This document shows positions 52,805-61,329 of a DNA stretch of 64,000 nt, one piece after another (the first letter of the stretch is position 1; each line of letters starts with the position of its first letter). This stretch comes from JAVBQJ01 sp031549115 (lineage in GTDB: Bacteria > Verrucomicrobiota > Lentisphaeria > Victivallales > Victivallaceae). The translations under genes were made by a program, and so were the position numbers. The stretch is taken from contig JAVBQJ010000021.1 in assembly GCA_031549115.1 (NCBI GenBank), positions 33,384 to 97,383 on the forward strand. The letters run 5' to 3'. The notes beneath the pieces were generated by a model, which saw nothing but the letters and a program-made list of their open reading frames with translations, ran no database searches and was not told the origin of the DNA.

Positions 52805-53893
52805 TCAGCCCTTGGGCTGCTCCAGCGCTTTCGGATGGCACTTGGCGAAAGGCACCTTGCCGGGGCATTGGCGGGAGCCGTCGCATTGATAGCAGACGGC
52901 GTTGACCAGCGGCCGGTTTTCGAAGCAGTCGCGGATGTTGTTCAATGTGATCCGGGCGATGTTGGTCAGCGCCTCACGGGTGAAAAAGGCCTGGTGCGAG
53001 GTGATCAATACGTTCGGGAAGGTCAACAGCCGCGCCAGCACATCGTCGGAAATCGCCGCGCCGGAGCGGTCTTCGAAAAAGTAGTCGGTCTCCTCTTCGT
53101 ACACATCGAGGCCCGCGCCGCCGACCTTGCCGGATTTCAACGCGTCGATCAACGCCGCCGTGTCGATCAGTTTGCCCCGGCTGGTATTCAGGATCACCAC
53201 GCCGTCTTTCACTTGCCCGAGGGTGTCCGGGTTGATCATATACTGATTTTCCGGCGTCAGGGGGCAATGCAGACTGATGATGTCGCTGTGACGGTACAGC
53301 TCCGGCAGCGCCACATATTTCAGGTTGAGCCGCTGCGCCGCTTCGTAGTTCGGAAACGGATCGTACGCGAGAATCCGGACGCCGAAGCCCTGCAGCACCT
53401 CGGCGAATGCCTGCCCGATTTTTCCGGTGCCGATGATGCCGATGGTTTTGCCGCGCAGGTCGAAGCCGAGAAAGCCGTTGATGGAAAAGTTGTTTTCCCG
53501 GACCCGGCAGAAGGCGCGGTGCAATTTGCGGTTGAGGCACTGCAGCAACCCGATGGTGTATTCGGCAATGGCGTACGGCGAATATTCCGGGACCCGGACG
53601 ACCGGCAGGTGCCCATAGGCGTCGGCGAGGTTGACATTGTTGTAGCCGGCGCAGCGCATGGCCAGCAGCTTGACCTTCGCGTGAACCAGAATCCGGATGG
53701 TGTCGGCGCCGATTTCGTCGTTGACAAAGGCGCAGACGACATTGTGGCCGGCGGCCAGCGGCGCGGACTTCGGCGTCAGCCTGGTCTCAAAATAGGTGAT
53801 TTCAAAGCCGAAATCCCGGTTTTCCCGATCGAAAAACTGGCGGTCATACGGCTTGGTGTCGAAGAATGCGATTTTTACTTTTGTGTTTTTCAT
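52805..53893 (-). CDS. D-2-hydroxyacid dehydrogenase (D-lactate dehydrogenase type) with Cys-containing tail
   Basis: 362 residues. NAD domain with GKTIGIIGTGKIGQAF (~150), and the catalytic residues Arg in NTSRGKLID (~240), Glu in DVYEEETDYFFEDRSG (~265) and His in LITSHQAFFTREAL (~300). The YFFEDRSG insertion is typical of D-lactate dehydrogenases (LdhA), which reduce pyruvate to D-lactate in fermentation. The C-terminus carries CYQCDGSRQCPGKVPFAKC, four cysteines beyond the usual end. GGAGGAACC precedes ATG 53893; the frame extends upstream but without family similarity. Monocistronic. Confidence 0.9.
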   Translation of the reverse strand: MKNTKVKIAFFDTKPYDRQFFDRENRDFGFEITYFETRLTPKSAPLAAGHNVVCAFVNDEIGADTIRILVHAKVKLLAMRCAGYNNVNLADAYGHLPVVRVPEYSPYAIAEYTIGLLQCLNRKLHRAFCRVRENNFSINGFLGFDLRGKTIGIIGTGKIGQAFAEVLQGFGVRILAYDPFPNYEAAQRLNLKYVALPELYRHSDIISLHCPLTPENQYMINPDTLGQVKDGVVILNTSRGKLIDTAALIDALKSGKVGGAGLDVYEEETDYFFEDRSGAAISDDVLARLLTFPNVLITSHQAFFTREALTNIARITLNNIRDCFENRPLVNAVCYQCDGSRQCPGKVPFAKCHPKALEQPKG

Positions 53894-54064
53894 GGTTCCT
53901 CCTCCTCTTTCGGGGCATATTGCTTCAGCAAAGCAATTGCGGTGGAAAAATTCCCCTCTCTTCCCTATAAAAATAACCGCCGGGGAGGCTTTTGTCAAAT
54001 AAAGAAGTTGCCATTTGCGGTTTTTGCGGGTATTGTATAGAAGGGGAGGAGGGCCTGTGGAAAA

Positions 54065-54802
54065 ATGCGTTTCCTGACTTATAATATCGCGTACGGCACC
54101 GGTTGCCCGGCGGGTGAATACCGCCGGATTTTTTATTCCCACCGTTATCTGGCGACCCCGGCGACGGTGTATCGCCGGATTTTGAACTTCATCGAGGCGC
54201 GGGAGCCGGATGTGGTCGGCCTGATCGAGGCGGATTCGGGCAGCCGCCGGACCAGGGGCAGCAACCAGGTGACGCAACTGGCCGACCGGCTCGGAGCGAT
54301 GCATACCGGGGCGACCAAATATGCGCCGGATTCGTGGCTGAGCCGTCTGCCGTATTTCCGGAATCAGGCCAACGCGCTGATCGGCGACGGCGTGGCGGCG
54401 GAAGAGTCCGGTCACCTGTTTTTCAGCTGCGGTACCAAAAAGCTGATCGTCACCGCGCAGTGCGGCGGCATCCGTTTCGTCCTCGTCCACCTGGCGTTGA
54501 AGAAATCGGTGCGCCGGACGCAGTTGGAGGAGCTGGCGGAAATGGTCAGCAACAACGGGCCGACCGTGCTTGCCGGAGACTTCAATACCTTCGGCGGCGC
54601 CGAGGAGTTGGCGGCGCTGCTGCGGCTGGTCGGCTGGCGCAGCGCCAACGGCGCGCATCTGGCGACCTATCCGGCCTGGGAACCGCGGTTGGAGTTGGAC
54701 TATATTCTGTATTCGCCGGGGCTGCGGCTGGTGAACTTCTGGCGGCCGGATGTGCAATTTTCCGACCATCTGCCGCTGATTGCGGACTTCGAACTGGAAT
54801 GA
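54065..54802 (+). CDS. Endonuclease/exonuclease/phosphatase (EEP) family protein
   Basis: 245 residues with the EEP fold: MRFLTYNIAYG (metal-binding Asn), VVGLIEADSGS (Glu), VLVHLAL (His), LAGDFNTFG (Asp-Asn) and FSDHLPLIADF (catalytic Asp-His). No signal peptide. Substrate may be DNA, RNA or a phosphoester; it cannot be decided. It is the first of four genes on this strand, ending about 65 bases before the HIT gene. Confidence 0.85.
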   Translation: MRFLTYNIAYGTGCPAGEYRRIFYSHRYLATPATVYRRILNFIEAREPDVVGLIEADSGSRRTRGSNQVTQLADRLGAMHTGATKYAPDSWLSRLPYFRNQANALIGDGVAAEESGHLFFSCGTKKLIVTAQCGGIRFVLVHLALKKSVRRTQLEELAEMVSNNGPTVLAGDFNTFGGAEELAALLRLVGWRSANGAHLATYPAWEPRLELDYILYSPGLRLVNFWRPDVQFSDHLPLIADFELE

Positions 54803-54866
54803 AAATTGGCGTTCCGGCGATTTCGGGTGTATATTGGTACGCAATGCAGCAAGGGAGGCAATGACA

Positions 54867-55289
54867 ATGGCGGAGTGTATTTTCTGCAAGATCGTCGCCG
54901 GTGCGATTCCGGCGGCGAAGGTTTACGAAGACGAACTGGTGGCGGCGTTTCTGGATATCGGGCCGATCAACCCCGGACATGTGCTGGTGATCCCGAAGGA
55001 ACATCACGAAGGTTCGGCGACCATTCCCGAAGCCACCGCCGGACGGATGTTCCGGGTCGGCAGCCGGATCGGGGTGGCGCTCAAGCGCGCCTGCGACTAC
55101 GATGGATTCAAGCTGCATCTGGCCGACGGCGCGGCGGCGGGGCAGGTGGTCGGGCACGCGCATCTGCATGTGGTGCCGCGCGGCGTCGGCGACGGCTTTC
55201 ATTGGAACTGGCGTCAACTGCCCTACGCGGATGACGATGCCCGCCGGGAGATGCTCGAAGCGATTCAATCCAAACTGATGGTGAAGTGA
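54867..55289 (+). CDS. HIT-family nucleotide hydrolase/transferase
   Basis: 140-residue protein with the histidine triad GHAHLHVVPR and the N-terminal CIFCKIVAGAIPAAKVYEDELVAAFLD typical of the HinT branch, including the two zinc-type cysteines. Usually hydrolyses adenosine phosphoramidates. ATG 54867 has GGAGG eight bases upstream. It ends two bases before the acyltransferase-like gene. Confidence 0.92.
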   Translation: MAECIFCKIVAGAIPAAKVYEDELVAAFLDIGPINPGHVLVIPKEHHEGSATIPEATAGRMFRVGSRIGVALKRACDYDGFKLHLADGAAAGQVVGHAHLHVVPRGVGDGFHWNWRQLPYADDDARREMLEAIQSKLMVK

Positions 55290-55291
55290 AA

Positions 55292-56146
55292 ATGTTGACC
55301 TTGAATCCGGTGGAAGTTTCCACCCTGGCGCCTTTGGCGCCGCAGGTGGCCGAGCTGCCGGTGTTGAACCGGCCGCTGCGGGAGGTGTTGGCGGAACGGA
55401 TCGGAAATGTTCCGGGCGTGGTGATGTGGGACATCGATTTCTGGCCTTCGGACGCCCAGATCGCGATGCTGCGCGATTTGCGGGAGTCATGGCACCTGGT
55501 GACCGCCGAAGGGCGTCCGGTGGCGTCGTGCAATTATCCGGGAAGTATGCCGGCGCGCACCATTCCGGCGGACGGTCTGGTGATCCGTTATCCGTGGGAT
55601 CTTTTGGCGATCAACGAGCAGTTGATCGGACAGTTGCGGTCGTCGAAAATCGAGGGCGTGGTCAAGGCCGGGGCGGTATTGGAAGGCAACGTCTGGCTCG
55701 GAGCCGGTTCGGTGATTCTGCCCGGCGTTTATATCGAAGGCAACGCGATCATCGGCTGCAATACCAAAGTCGGCCCGAACTGCTACATCCGCGGCAATAC
55801 CGCGATCGGCAACAATTGCCATATCGGGCAGGCGGTAGAGGTGAAAAATTCGGTACTGGCCCGCGAGGTCAGCGCCGGTCATTTGAGCTACATCGGCGAT
55901 TCGGTGGTGGCGGAACGGGTCAACTTCGGCGCCGGCACGATCATCAGCAACTTCCGGCACGACGGGACGAATCACCGTTCGATGGTCGACGGCGTCCTGG
56001 TGAACACCGGCCGGAGAAAGTTCGGCGCGATCATCGGCGCCGGGGTGCATACCGGAATCCATTCGGCCATTTATCCGGGGCGCAAATTGTGGCCCGGCGT
56101 ATCGACGCTGCCCGGTGAAGTGATTCAGACGGACAAGCACAGTTAG
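55292..56146 (+). CDS. Left-handed beta-helix acyltransferase-like protein (GlmU C-terminal type)
   Basis: 284 residues. Residues ~110-260 form hexapeptide repeats (VVKAGAVLEGNVWLGAGSVI, IIGCNTKVGPNCYI) and include features of the GlmU acetyltransferase end: GHLSYIGDSVVAERVNFGAGTIISNFRHDG. The uridylyltransferase half of GlmU is absent; the first ~100 residues (VMWDIDFWPSDAQIAML, RTIPADGLVIRYPWDLL) are of a separate, GlmU-unrelated type. It may acetylate a nucleotide or free sugar. Tightly packed between the HIT and sigma-54 activator genes. Confidence 0.8.
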   Translation: MLTLNPVEVSTLAPLAPQVAELPVLNRPLREVLAERIGNVPGVVMWDIDFWPSDAQIAMLRDLRESWHLVTAEGRPVASCNYPGSMPARTIPADGLVIRYPWDLLAINEQLIGQLRSSKIEGVVKAGAVLEGNVWLGAGSVILPGVYIEGNAIIGCNTKVGPNCYIRGNTAIGNNCHIGQAVEVKNSVLAREVSAGHLSYIGDSVVAERVNFGAGTIISNFRHDGTNHRSMVDGVLVNTGRRKFGAIIGAGVHTGIHSAIYPGRKLWPGVSTLPGEVIQTDKHS

Positions 56147-56156
56147 GTCGGAGACG

Positions 56157-57689
56157 ATGCCGCGCTACAAGAATCTGGAAATGGCGGTGCTCAATCAGAT
56201 CAGCCACGTGATCGTGGTTCGCCGCAATGTGACACAGCTCCTGAAAGAGGTGCTCGATATCCTGTACCGGGAAATGGGTCTCTTGCGCGGGACGGTCACG
56301 CTCCGGCAGGGGGATACCCTGTTCATCGAGGCGTCCCATGGCCTGAATGACGACGAGGTCCGGCGCGGCAAATACCATCTGGGCGAGGGAGTGACCGGCA
56401 AGGTCGCCGCGACCGGGGTGGCGAAAATCATCCCCGATATCGCCCGCGAACCCGGCTTCCTGGACCGGACCGGCGCCCGCGGCGAGGCGAAAAATATCGC
56501 CTTTATCTGTGTGCCGGTGATTCGCGGCGACGACGTGATCGGGACGATGAGCATCGACCGCCCGGTGACCGAAGGGGTCGATCTGGAGCGCGACAGCGCG
56601 CTTCTGGAGACTGTGGCGAATATCACTGCCGACGCGGTGGCGGCGTGTCTGGCCGAGCACGAAGAGCGGGAAAAACTGCTGACGGAAAACCAGCAGTTGA
56701 AGCTGGAATTGAGCAAGGACACCCGCCTTTTGAATCTGGTCGGCAACTGCAACCAGATGCGCAAGGTCTATGCGATGATCGCACAGGTGGCGAACAGCAA
56801 CGCCACGGTGCTGATCCGCGGCGCCTCCGGCACCGGCAAAGAGATGGCCGCCCGCGCCATCCGCCAGGCCAGCGGCCGCCGGGACCGGCCCCTGGTTGTG
56901 GTCAACTGCGCGGCGTTGCCGGAGAATCTGCTGGAGAGCGAGCTTTTCGGCCATGAACGCGGCTCCTTCACCGGCGCGGTGGCGCGCCGGATCGGGATGG
57001 TCGAAGCGGCCGATACCGGAACGCTGTTCCTCGATGAAATCGGCGATCTGCCGCAGCCGATGCAGGTCAAGTTGTTGCGTTTCATTCAGGAGCGGACTTT
57101 TCAGCGCATCGGCAGCAACGAGGTTCGTTCGGTGGATGTCCGGATTCTGGCGGCGACCAGCCGCAATCTGGAGAAACTGATGACAGATGGGGTATTCCGG
57201 GAGGATTTGTACTACCGGCTGAATGTGTTTCCGATCCATTTGCCGGATTTGCAGCAGCGCAAGAGCGATATCATTCAATTGGCCGATCACTTTCTGGCGA
57301 AATACACCGAACGGCACGGCCGCAAAATCCAACGGATTTCCACTCCGGCAATCAATATGATGATGGCCTACCACTGGCCCGGCAACGTGCGCGAATTGGA
57401 AAACTGCATCGAGCGCGCGGTAATCGCGTCGACCGACGGCGTGATTCACGGTTACAATCTGCCAGCGTCGCTGCAAACCGCGCAGGCGACCAATACGGCA
57501 AAGTTATTCGAAGACCAGCCCGCCGACCTGGCGACGCTGGTCGGCTCTTTCGAGCGCGAACTGATCGTCGAAGCATTGAAGCTCCACCGCGGCAACGTCG
57601 CCGCCGCCAGCCGGCATTTGAATACCACCCCGCGCATCATTCACTACAAGATCGGCAAGCTCCATATTACACCGGAGTGGTATACTTGA
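56157..57689 (+). CDS. Sigma-54-dependent transcriptional activator with GAF domain (NifA-like)
   Basis: 510 residues: GAF sensor (~20-165), coiled-coil linker (EREKLLTENQQLKLELSK), AAA+ domain (~185-420) and C-terminal Fis-type helix-turn-helix (GNVAAASRHLNTTPRIIHYKIGKL). Walker A is GASGTGKE, Walker B TLFLDEIGD. The sigma-54 contact loop reads GSFTGA instead of GAFTGA. It activates RNA polymerase with sigma-54 after a signal at the GAF domain; its targets are not evident here. Starts ten bases after the upstream gene; repeat copy C begins 14 bases after its stop. Confidence 0.92.
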   Translation: MPRYKNLEMAVLNQISHVIVVRRNVTQLLKEVLDILYREMGLLRGTVTLRQGDTLFIEASHGLNDDEVRRGKYHLGEGVTGKVAATGVAKIIPDIAREPGFLDRTGARGEAKNIAFICVPVIRGDDVIGTMSIDRPVTEGVDLERDSALLETVANITADAVAACLAEHEEREKLLTENQQLKLELSKDTRLLNLVGNCNQMRKVYAMIAQVANSNATVLIRGASGTGKEMAARAIRQASGRRDRPLVVVNCAALPENLLESELFGHERGSFTGAVARRIGMVEAADTGTLFLDEIGDLPQPMQVKLLRFIQERTFQRIGSNEVRSVDVRILAATSRNLEKLMTDGVFREDLYYRLNVFPIHLPDLQQRKSDIIQLADHFLAKYTERHGRKIQRISTPAINMMMAYHWPGNVRELENCIERAVIASTDGVIHGYNLPASLQTAQATNTAKLFEDQPADLATLVGSFERELIVEALKLHRGNVAAASRHLNTTPRIIHYKIGKLHITPEWYT

Positions 57690-57703
57690 CAGGTGAGGGG
57701 GAT

Positions 57704-58011
57704 TGGGTGTGGTGGTTTTTGACGGTGTACGCGGGGCCGCATTGCGCCCCGGCTGCCGCGGGGGCCCGCCCCTCCCAACCCGGATCGCTCAGGCGCTCGG
57801 CTTCACGTTTTTGCCGCCGCCGGGCGGCAAAAACTCTCTTCGGTCGCGAAAACGCTACCGCGTGTTCACGACCGCCCCCCTCAGCGCACGGAAGTGCGCC
57901 GTTCGCCGGGGGAGGCTCCGTGCCGCGCTCCTTGGCGCCAGCTTCGCTGCGCCAATTCCTAGCGGCACGGTCGCGCCTGACCGGCGCTCCGGCCCGTGCG
58001 CGCTCACAAGT
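57704..58011 (+). repeat. Dispersed repeat family, copy C (3' of the sigma-54 activator gene)
   Basis: Longest copy. It shares with B the GCGGGGCCGCATTG block and with A the tail GCGCCTGACCGGCGCTCC, GGCCCGTGCGCGCTCACA. The core hairpin is GTTTTTGCCGCC/GGCGGCAAAAAC (57807-57818 with 57823-57834), followed by TCTCTTCGGTCGCGAAAACG as in A. An insertion of about 50 bases relative to A lies in the second half. It lies 14 bases 3' of the sigma-54 activator gene and in its orientation. The rest up to 58100 holds no gene that I can support. Confidence 0.87.
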
Positions 58012-58108
58012 GGCTGGTGTTGCGGGAGGCGCACTATCCCAGCCTGTCCGTTGGCGTCCCGTCGGGCGCACACCATCAAGAAAATCATACTTTTCCTCCG
58101 ATTGGCTA

Positions 58109-58169
58109 TTGACATTTTTTTTATCTATACTATAATTATAATGGAACGAGATAATACAGGATAATACAA
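58109..58169 (+). promoter_or_regulatory. Promoter of glycan locus 3 with tandem repeats
   Basis: TTGACA (58109-58114), 16-base spacer, TATAAT (58131-58136). The -35 box is preceded by GGCTA as in the other glycan-locus promoters (CTATTGAC). Just after the expected start are two tandem 10-bp repeats, GATAATACAG and GATAATACAA (58150-58169), a possible operator. Confidence 0.65.
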
Positions 58170-58201
58170 GAGAAAAATCCACAAACCCAGGGAGGCAAAA
58201 A

Positions 58202-58939
58202 ATGCCGGGCAGATCACGCGTCCAGAAATTCACATTGATAGAACTCTTAGTAGTGATTGCTATTATTGCGATTCTCGCCAGTATGCTGTTGCCGGCGTTG
58301 AGCAAGGCGCGGGCGGCGGCGCAGTCGGCCAAATGCGTCAGCAATCTGAAACAGATCGGTTTGTATATGAGCCTGTACGAAAACGATTACAACGACTACT
58401 TCCCCCCGGCGGTCGGAAACGCCGCGGAGGGTGGTTGCTGGGTATGGTACAATGTGCTTTTCAATTTCGGCTACTTGAGCGGAGTTAAAGTGATCGAGTG
58501 TCCGAGTTCGCTGGGTGAAAATGCCGACCGTGCCGTTGACGCCACGCTGAAGCCGCCGACCAATGTCACTGATACGCTCATCCCCTTTGCGGCTGGCGGG
58601 TATGGGATGAACTACATGATACTGCCCTATGCGGATGGCCAGCTCGGCTGGCAGACCGTCACCAATATCAAGCGGCCGAGTGTGACGCTGATGATTTGCG
58701 ATAGCTATGGAGATAGAAATAATGGCGGTGCCAATTCTGCTTGGGTGTACTGCGATACGGAGCGTGACATTGCCGTCCGGCACGGCAGCCGGGTCAATAT
58801 TCTCTATTTTGACGGTCACGTCGACTCCAAGACCGAAACCGAGGTCAGGAATCTGTCCAGAGGAGAAGGCGGGATTCGCCAGTTGTGGGACCGCGTCACC
58901 GACTCCGGCGTAAAGGGGCTGAGCGGGGCCACTTATTGA
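58202..58939 (+). CDS. Prepilin-type pseudopilin (locus 3)
   Basis: 245 residues: leader MPGRSRVQK, FTLIELLVVIAII helix ending LSKARAAAQ and a canonical H-X9-DG tail (RHGSRVNILYFDGHVDS). Residue -1 is Lys, not Gly. GGGAGG precedes the ATG. First gene of locus 3, 30 bases before the DUF4838 gene. The role is likely as in the other loci: a pilus- or secretion-associated subunit dedicated to this set of enzymes. Confidence 0.9.
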   Translation: MPGRSRVQKFTLIELLVVIAIIAILASMLLPALSKARAAAQSAKCVSNLKQIGLYMSLYENDYNDYFPPAVGNAAEGGCWVWYNVLFNFGYLSGVKVIECPSSLGENADRAVDATLKPPTNVTDTLIPFAAGGYGMNYMILPYADGQLGWQTVTNIKRPSVTLMICDSYGDRNNGGANSAWVYCDTERDIAVRHGSRVNILYFDGHVDSKTETEVRNLSRGEGGIRQLWDRVTDSGVKGLSGATY

Positions 58940-58968
58940 TTTCGGGTATTTTTAAGGAACGAATTATC

Positions 58969-61275
58969 ATGAAGTTATTTTCTATACTCGCCGCCCTGGG
59001 GGCGCTGGTGTGCTGCTGCCTGGCGAATGCCTCCGCGCTGACTCCGGCCGGATCGGCGGTCAAACTGGAACTTCCGACGTCGTGCGCGGTGGTGATCCCG
59101 CAGAATGCGTCGGCGCAGGAGCGCTTCGGCGCGAACTTGCTGGTCGAATACCTGAAACCGTTGTTCGGGATCGACGCTGAGGTCGTCTCCGATGCGGCGG
59201 AGCTTTCCGGTCCTTTTATCGCCATCGGCGATACCCGCTTCTCGCCGGCGCCGAAAGCGTTTTCGGACCAGGGCTACGAGCTTGCCGTCGCCGACGGCAG
59301 CCTGTTCATCCAGGGCGGCGGACGCGGCGTATTGTACGGCGTGCTGGCGGCGTTGGAGGAGGACTGGGGTATGCGTCACTACAACCAGTATGACGCGGCG
59401 ATCGTGCCGGACGGTGCGGTGTTGCAGGTGACGCCGCGCGCGTATACCCCTGTCTTTGAAATGCGCGAACCGCTGTACCAGGATGCCTGGGGTGCGCCGA
59501 AGGCCAGGGAATGGGCCGGCTTCAACCGGATGCAACCGGTGTCGTATTACAGCATCGTGGAGCCGGAATACGGCGGCGGGCTGTGCTATCCGGAGTATTT
59601 CATCCATACCTATTACGATCTCGTGCCCACCGACAAATATTATGACACGCATCCGGAGTATTTCCCGCTGCGCAACGGCAAACGGCATCGTACCACCCGC
59701 AGCGACGGACAGCTTTGCTATTCCAATCCCGATCTGCCGGAGTTGATCGCCGAACAGTTGAAAACGGTGATTGCCAAAGTGCCGGCAAGCCGGGTTTTCA
59801 GCGTGTCCACCAACGACAACGTCTTCGACAATTGCGAATGCCCCGGCTGTACCGCGGTCATAAGTACCGAAGGGCTCGGCGCGGTGCAAATGCTGCTGGC
59901 CAACCGGGTTGCGGAAAAGCTGGTGACGACACTGCCGGACATCCGCATCACCTTTCTGGCTTATGTCGGTAGCCAGGAACCGCCGAAAGTGACGCTGCCG
60001 ACCCCCAACACTGTGCCGTTTTACGCGCCGATCCGGCAGCGCGCCGGAGCGCTGATGTTGCTGCCGTGGACGGAGGTGCCGCCGATCGTCGAGGAGCTCA
60101 CCGCCTGGTCGCTGGTGGCGGACAAGCTTTATATCTGGGATTATGTCGACAACGGCATTTGCAACGATCTGCCGACGCCGTTTCCGAACTTCGACGCGAT
60201 GGACCGGACTATCCACTATTGGGTGGAATCCGGCGTCGACGGCGTTTTTCTTGAGGGCGCTGAAGTCAGCCGCGGCTCTCTGGGCGAGCTGAAGAGTTGG
60301 TATTTCACCAAGAAGCTGTGGAACCCCGCGTGGGATACCGGCGCATTGATCGAAGACTTCGTCACCGGTTTTTACGGTCCGGCCGCCGAGCCGATGCGCC
60401 GCTACGTCGTGTTGCAGCGTGACGCCTGGGAGCGCTGGCACGATTCGTACCAGCCGGGAATCGCGCTGAAGTTCTCGCCGGAGGAAATTCAGACCATGCG
60501 CGATATTCTGGCCGAGGCCATGGTCGCCGCGGGGGATGACAAGGCGGTCGCGGACAAGATCCGGCGCGAACAATTGAGCGTGCTGCTGACGATTCTGAAA
60601 GGCGTCCCGCAACGCAGCAATCCCGCGCCGTACGCCGAAGCGCTGACGGAGGCGGAGGCGTTGATCGCGGCGCTGCAAATGGAGAAATTCGGGGTCAGAA
60701 CCATGTGTGTCGACCTGGTCGCCGCCTGGCACAAGAAATTGGATGAGGCGATCAACGGCAGCCCGCTGCCGCTGTATTGCGACGATTCCGGCGTCCTGAC
60801 CGTGCCGCAGGTGTGGTTCGGCGAAGAGCGCCCCGATCCGGCGGCGTTCACCGGCAAAGCCTTCCGCCAGCCGGGTACCGGCAGCGACTGGGGGTTGCAG
60901 TGGGATTTCGCCGATCTGCTGAGCCGTTTCCCGAATCAGCAGGTGTTGGTGGCGCGGGTGCGTGCCAAGCCGGAGTTGAACGGGAATCATTCTCCCGCGG
61001 ATCCGTTCTTCCAGTTGCGTTTGTGGCGCTCCGGCGTGGAGGCCACGCAGGGGGTGGTGGTACCGGTCGGCAGCGACGCCGGCAGCGATTACCGTTGGCA
61101 CAATCTCTTCCGGGTATATATGTACTCGCCGGCGGCGGAAGGGACCTTCTATACCTGTCCGGGTCCCGGTCTCGCGGAGGACGAGGCGGTATGGTTCGAC
61201 TACATCGAATTCATTCCGATCGAAGCGTTCGAAGACAAAGCGCTGGCGGAAAGTCTGCCGTTGATTACCCTTTGA
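58969..61275 (+). CDS. Secreted DUF4838-domain protein (locus 3)
   Basis: 768 residues, signal peptide (LFSILAALGALVCCCLANASA). Same architecture as the locus 2 protein: N-terminal glucuronidase/hexosaminidase-type domain (CAVVIPQNASAQERFGANLLVEYL...GVLYGVLAALEEDWGMRHY), then the DUF4838 region with FPLRNGKRHRTTRSDGQLCYSN, VSTNDNVFDNCECPGC and LYIWDYVDNG, and a C-terminal beta domain (WFDYIEFIPIEAF). The two proteins align along their full length with many identical motifs. Reaction unknown. ATG 58969 follows AAGGA. Confidence 0.8.
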   Translation: MKLFSILAALGALVCCCLANASALTPAGSAVKLELPTSCAVVIPQNASAQERFGANLLVEYLKPLFGIDAEVVSDAAELSGPFIAIGDTRFSPAPKAFSDQGYELAVADGSLFIQGGGRGVLYGVLAALEEDWGMRHYNQYDAAIVPDGAVLQVTPRAYTPVFEMREPLYQDAWGAPKAREWAGFNRMQPVSYYSIVEPEYGGGLCYPEYFIHTYYDLVPTDKYYDTHPEYFPLRNGKRHRTTRSDGQLCYSNPDLPELIAEQLKTVIAKVPASRVFSVSTNDNVFDNCECPGCTAVISTEGLGAVQMLLANRVAEKLVTTLPDIRITFLAYVGSQEPPKVTLPTPNTVPFYAPIRQRAGALMLLPWTEVPPIVEELTAWSLVADKLYIWDYVDNGICNDLPTPFPNFDAMDRTIHYWVESGVDGVFLEGAEVSRGSLGELKSWYFTKKLWNPAWDTGALIEDFVTGFYGPAAEPMRRYVVLQRDAWERWHDSYQPGIALKFSPEEIQTMRDILAEAMVAAGDDKAVADKIRREQLSVLLTILKGVPQRSNPAPYAEALTEAEALIAALQMEKFGVRTMCVDLVAAWHKKLDEAINGSPLPLYCDDSGVLTVPQVWFGEERPDPAAFTGKAFRQPGTGSDWGLQWDFADLLSRFPNQQVLVARVRAKPELNGNHSPADPFFQLRLWRSGVEATQGVVVPVGSDAGSDYRWHNLFRVYMYSPAAEGTFYTCPGPGLAEDEAVWFDYIEFIPIEAFEDKALAESLPLITL

Positions 61276-61277
61276 GG

Positions 61278-61307
61278 TTGACAAAGCCGCAAACCGTGTT
61301 CTATTAT
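61278..61307 (+). promoter_or_regulatory. Promoter of the GntR-GH38 gene
   Basis: TTGACA (61278-61283), 18-base spacer, TATTAT (61302-61307; an overlapping TATAAT at 61305-61310). It starts 3 bases after the DUF4838 stop, giving the regulator its own promoter. An ATG at 61309 lies inside this -10 region, so translation probably starts later. Confidence 0.6.
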
Positions 61308-61329
61308 AATGCAATTCACTGATGAGAAA

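Noticed and set aside
53894..54889. Long N-terminal extension of the dehydrogenase frame
   Set aside because: It lies opposite the EEP gene, has no similarity to the family, and ATG 53893 has a strong ribosome site.
57807..57834. Repeat-core hairpin as an intrinsic terminator
   Set aside because: The stem is followed by A residues, not T, on both strands.
57703..58164. Short open frame through repeat copy C, with LPPPGGKNSLRSRKRY also readable in copies A and B
   Set aside because: The shared peptide follows from the shared hairpin DNA; flanking reading is not conserved, copies A and B break or merge it, and there is no clear ribosome site.
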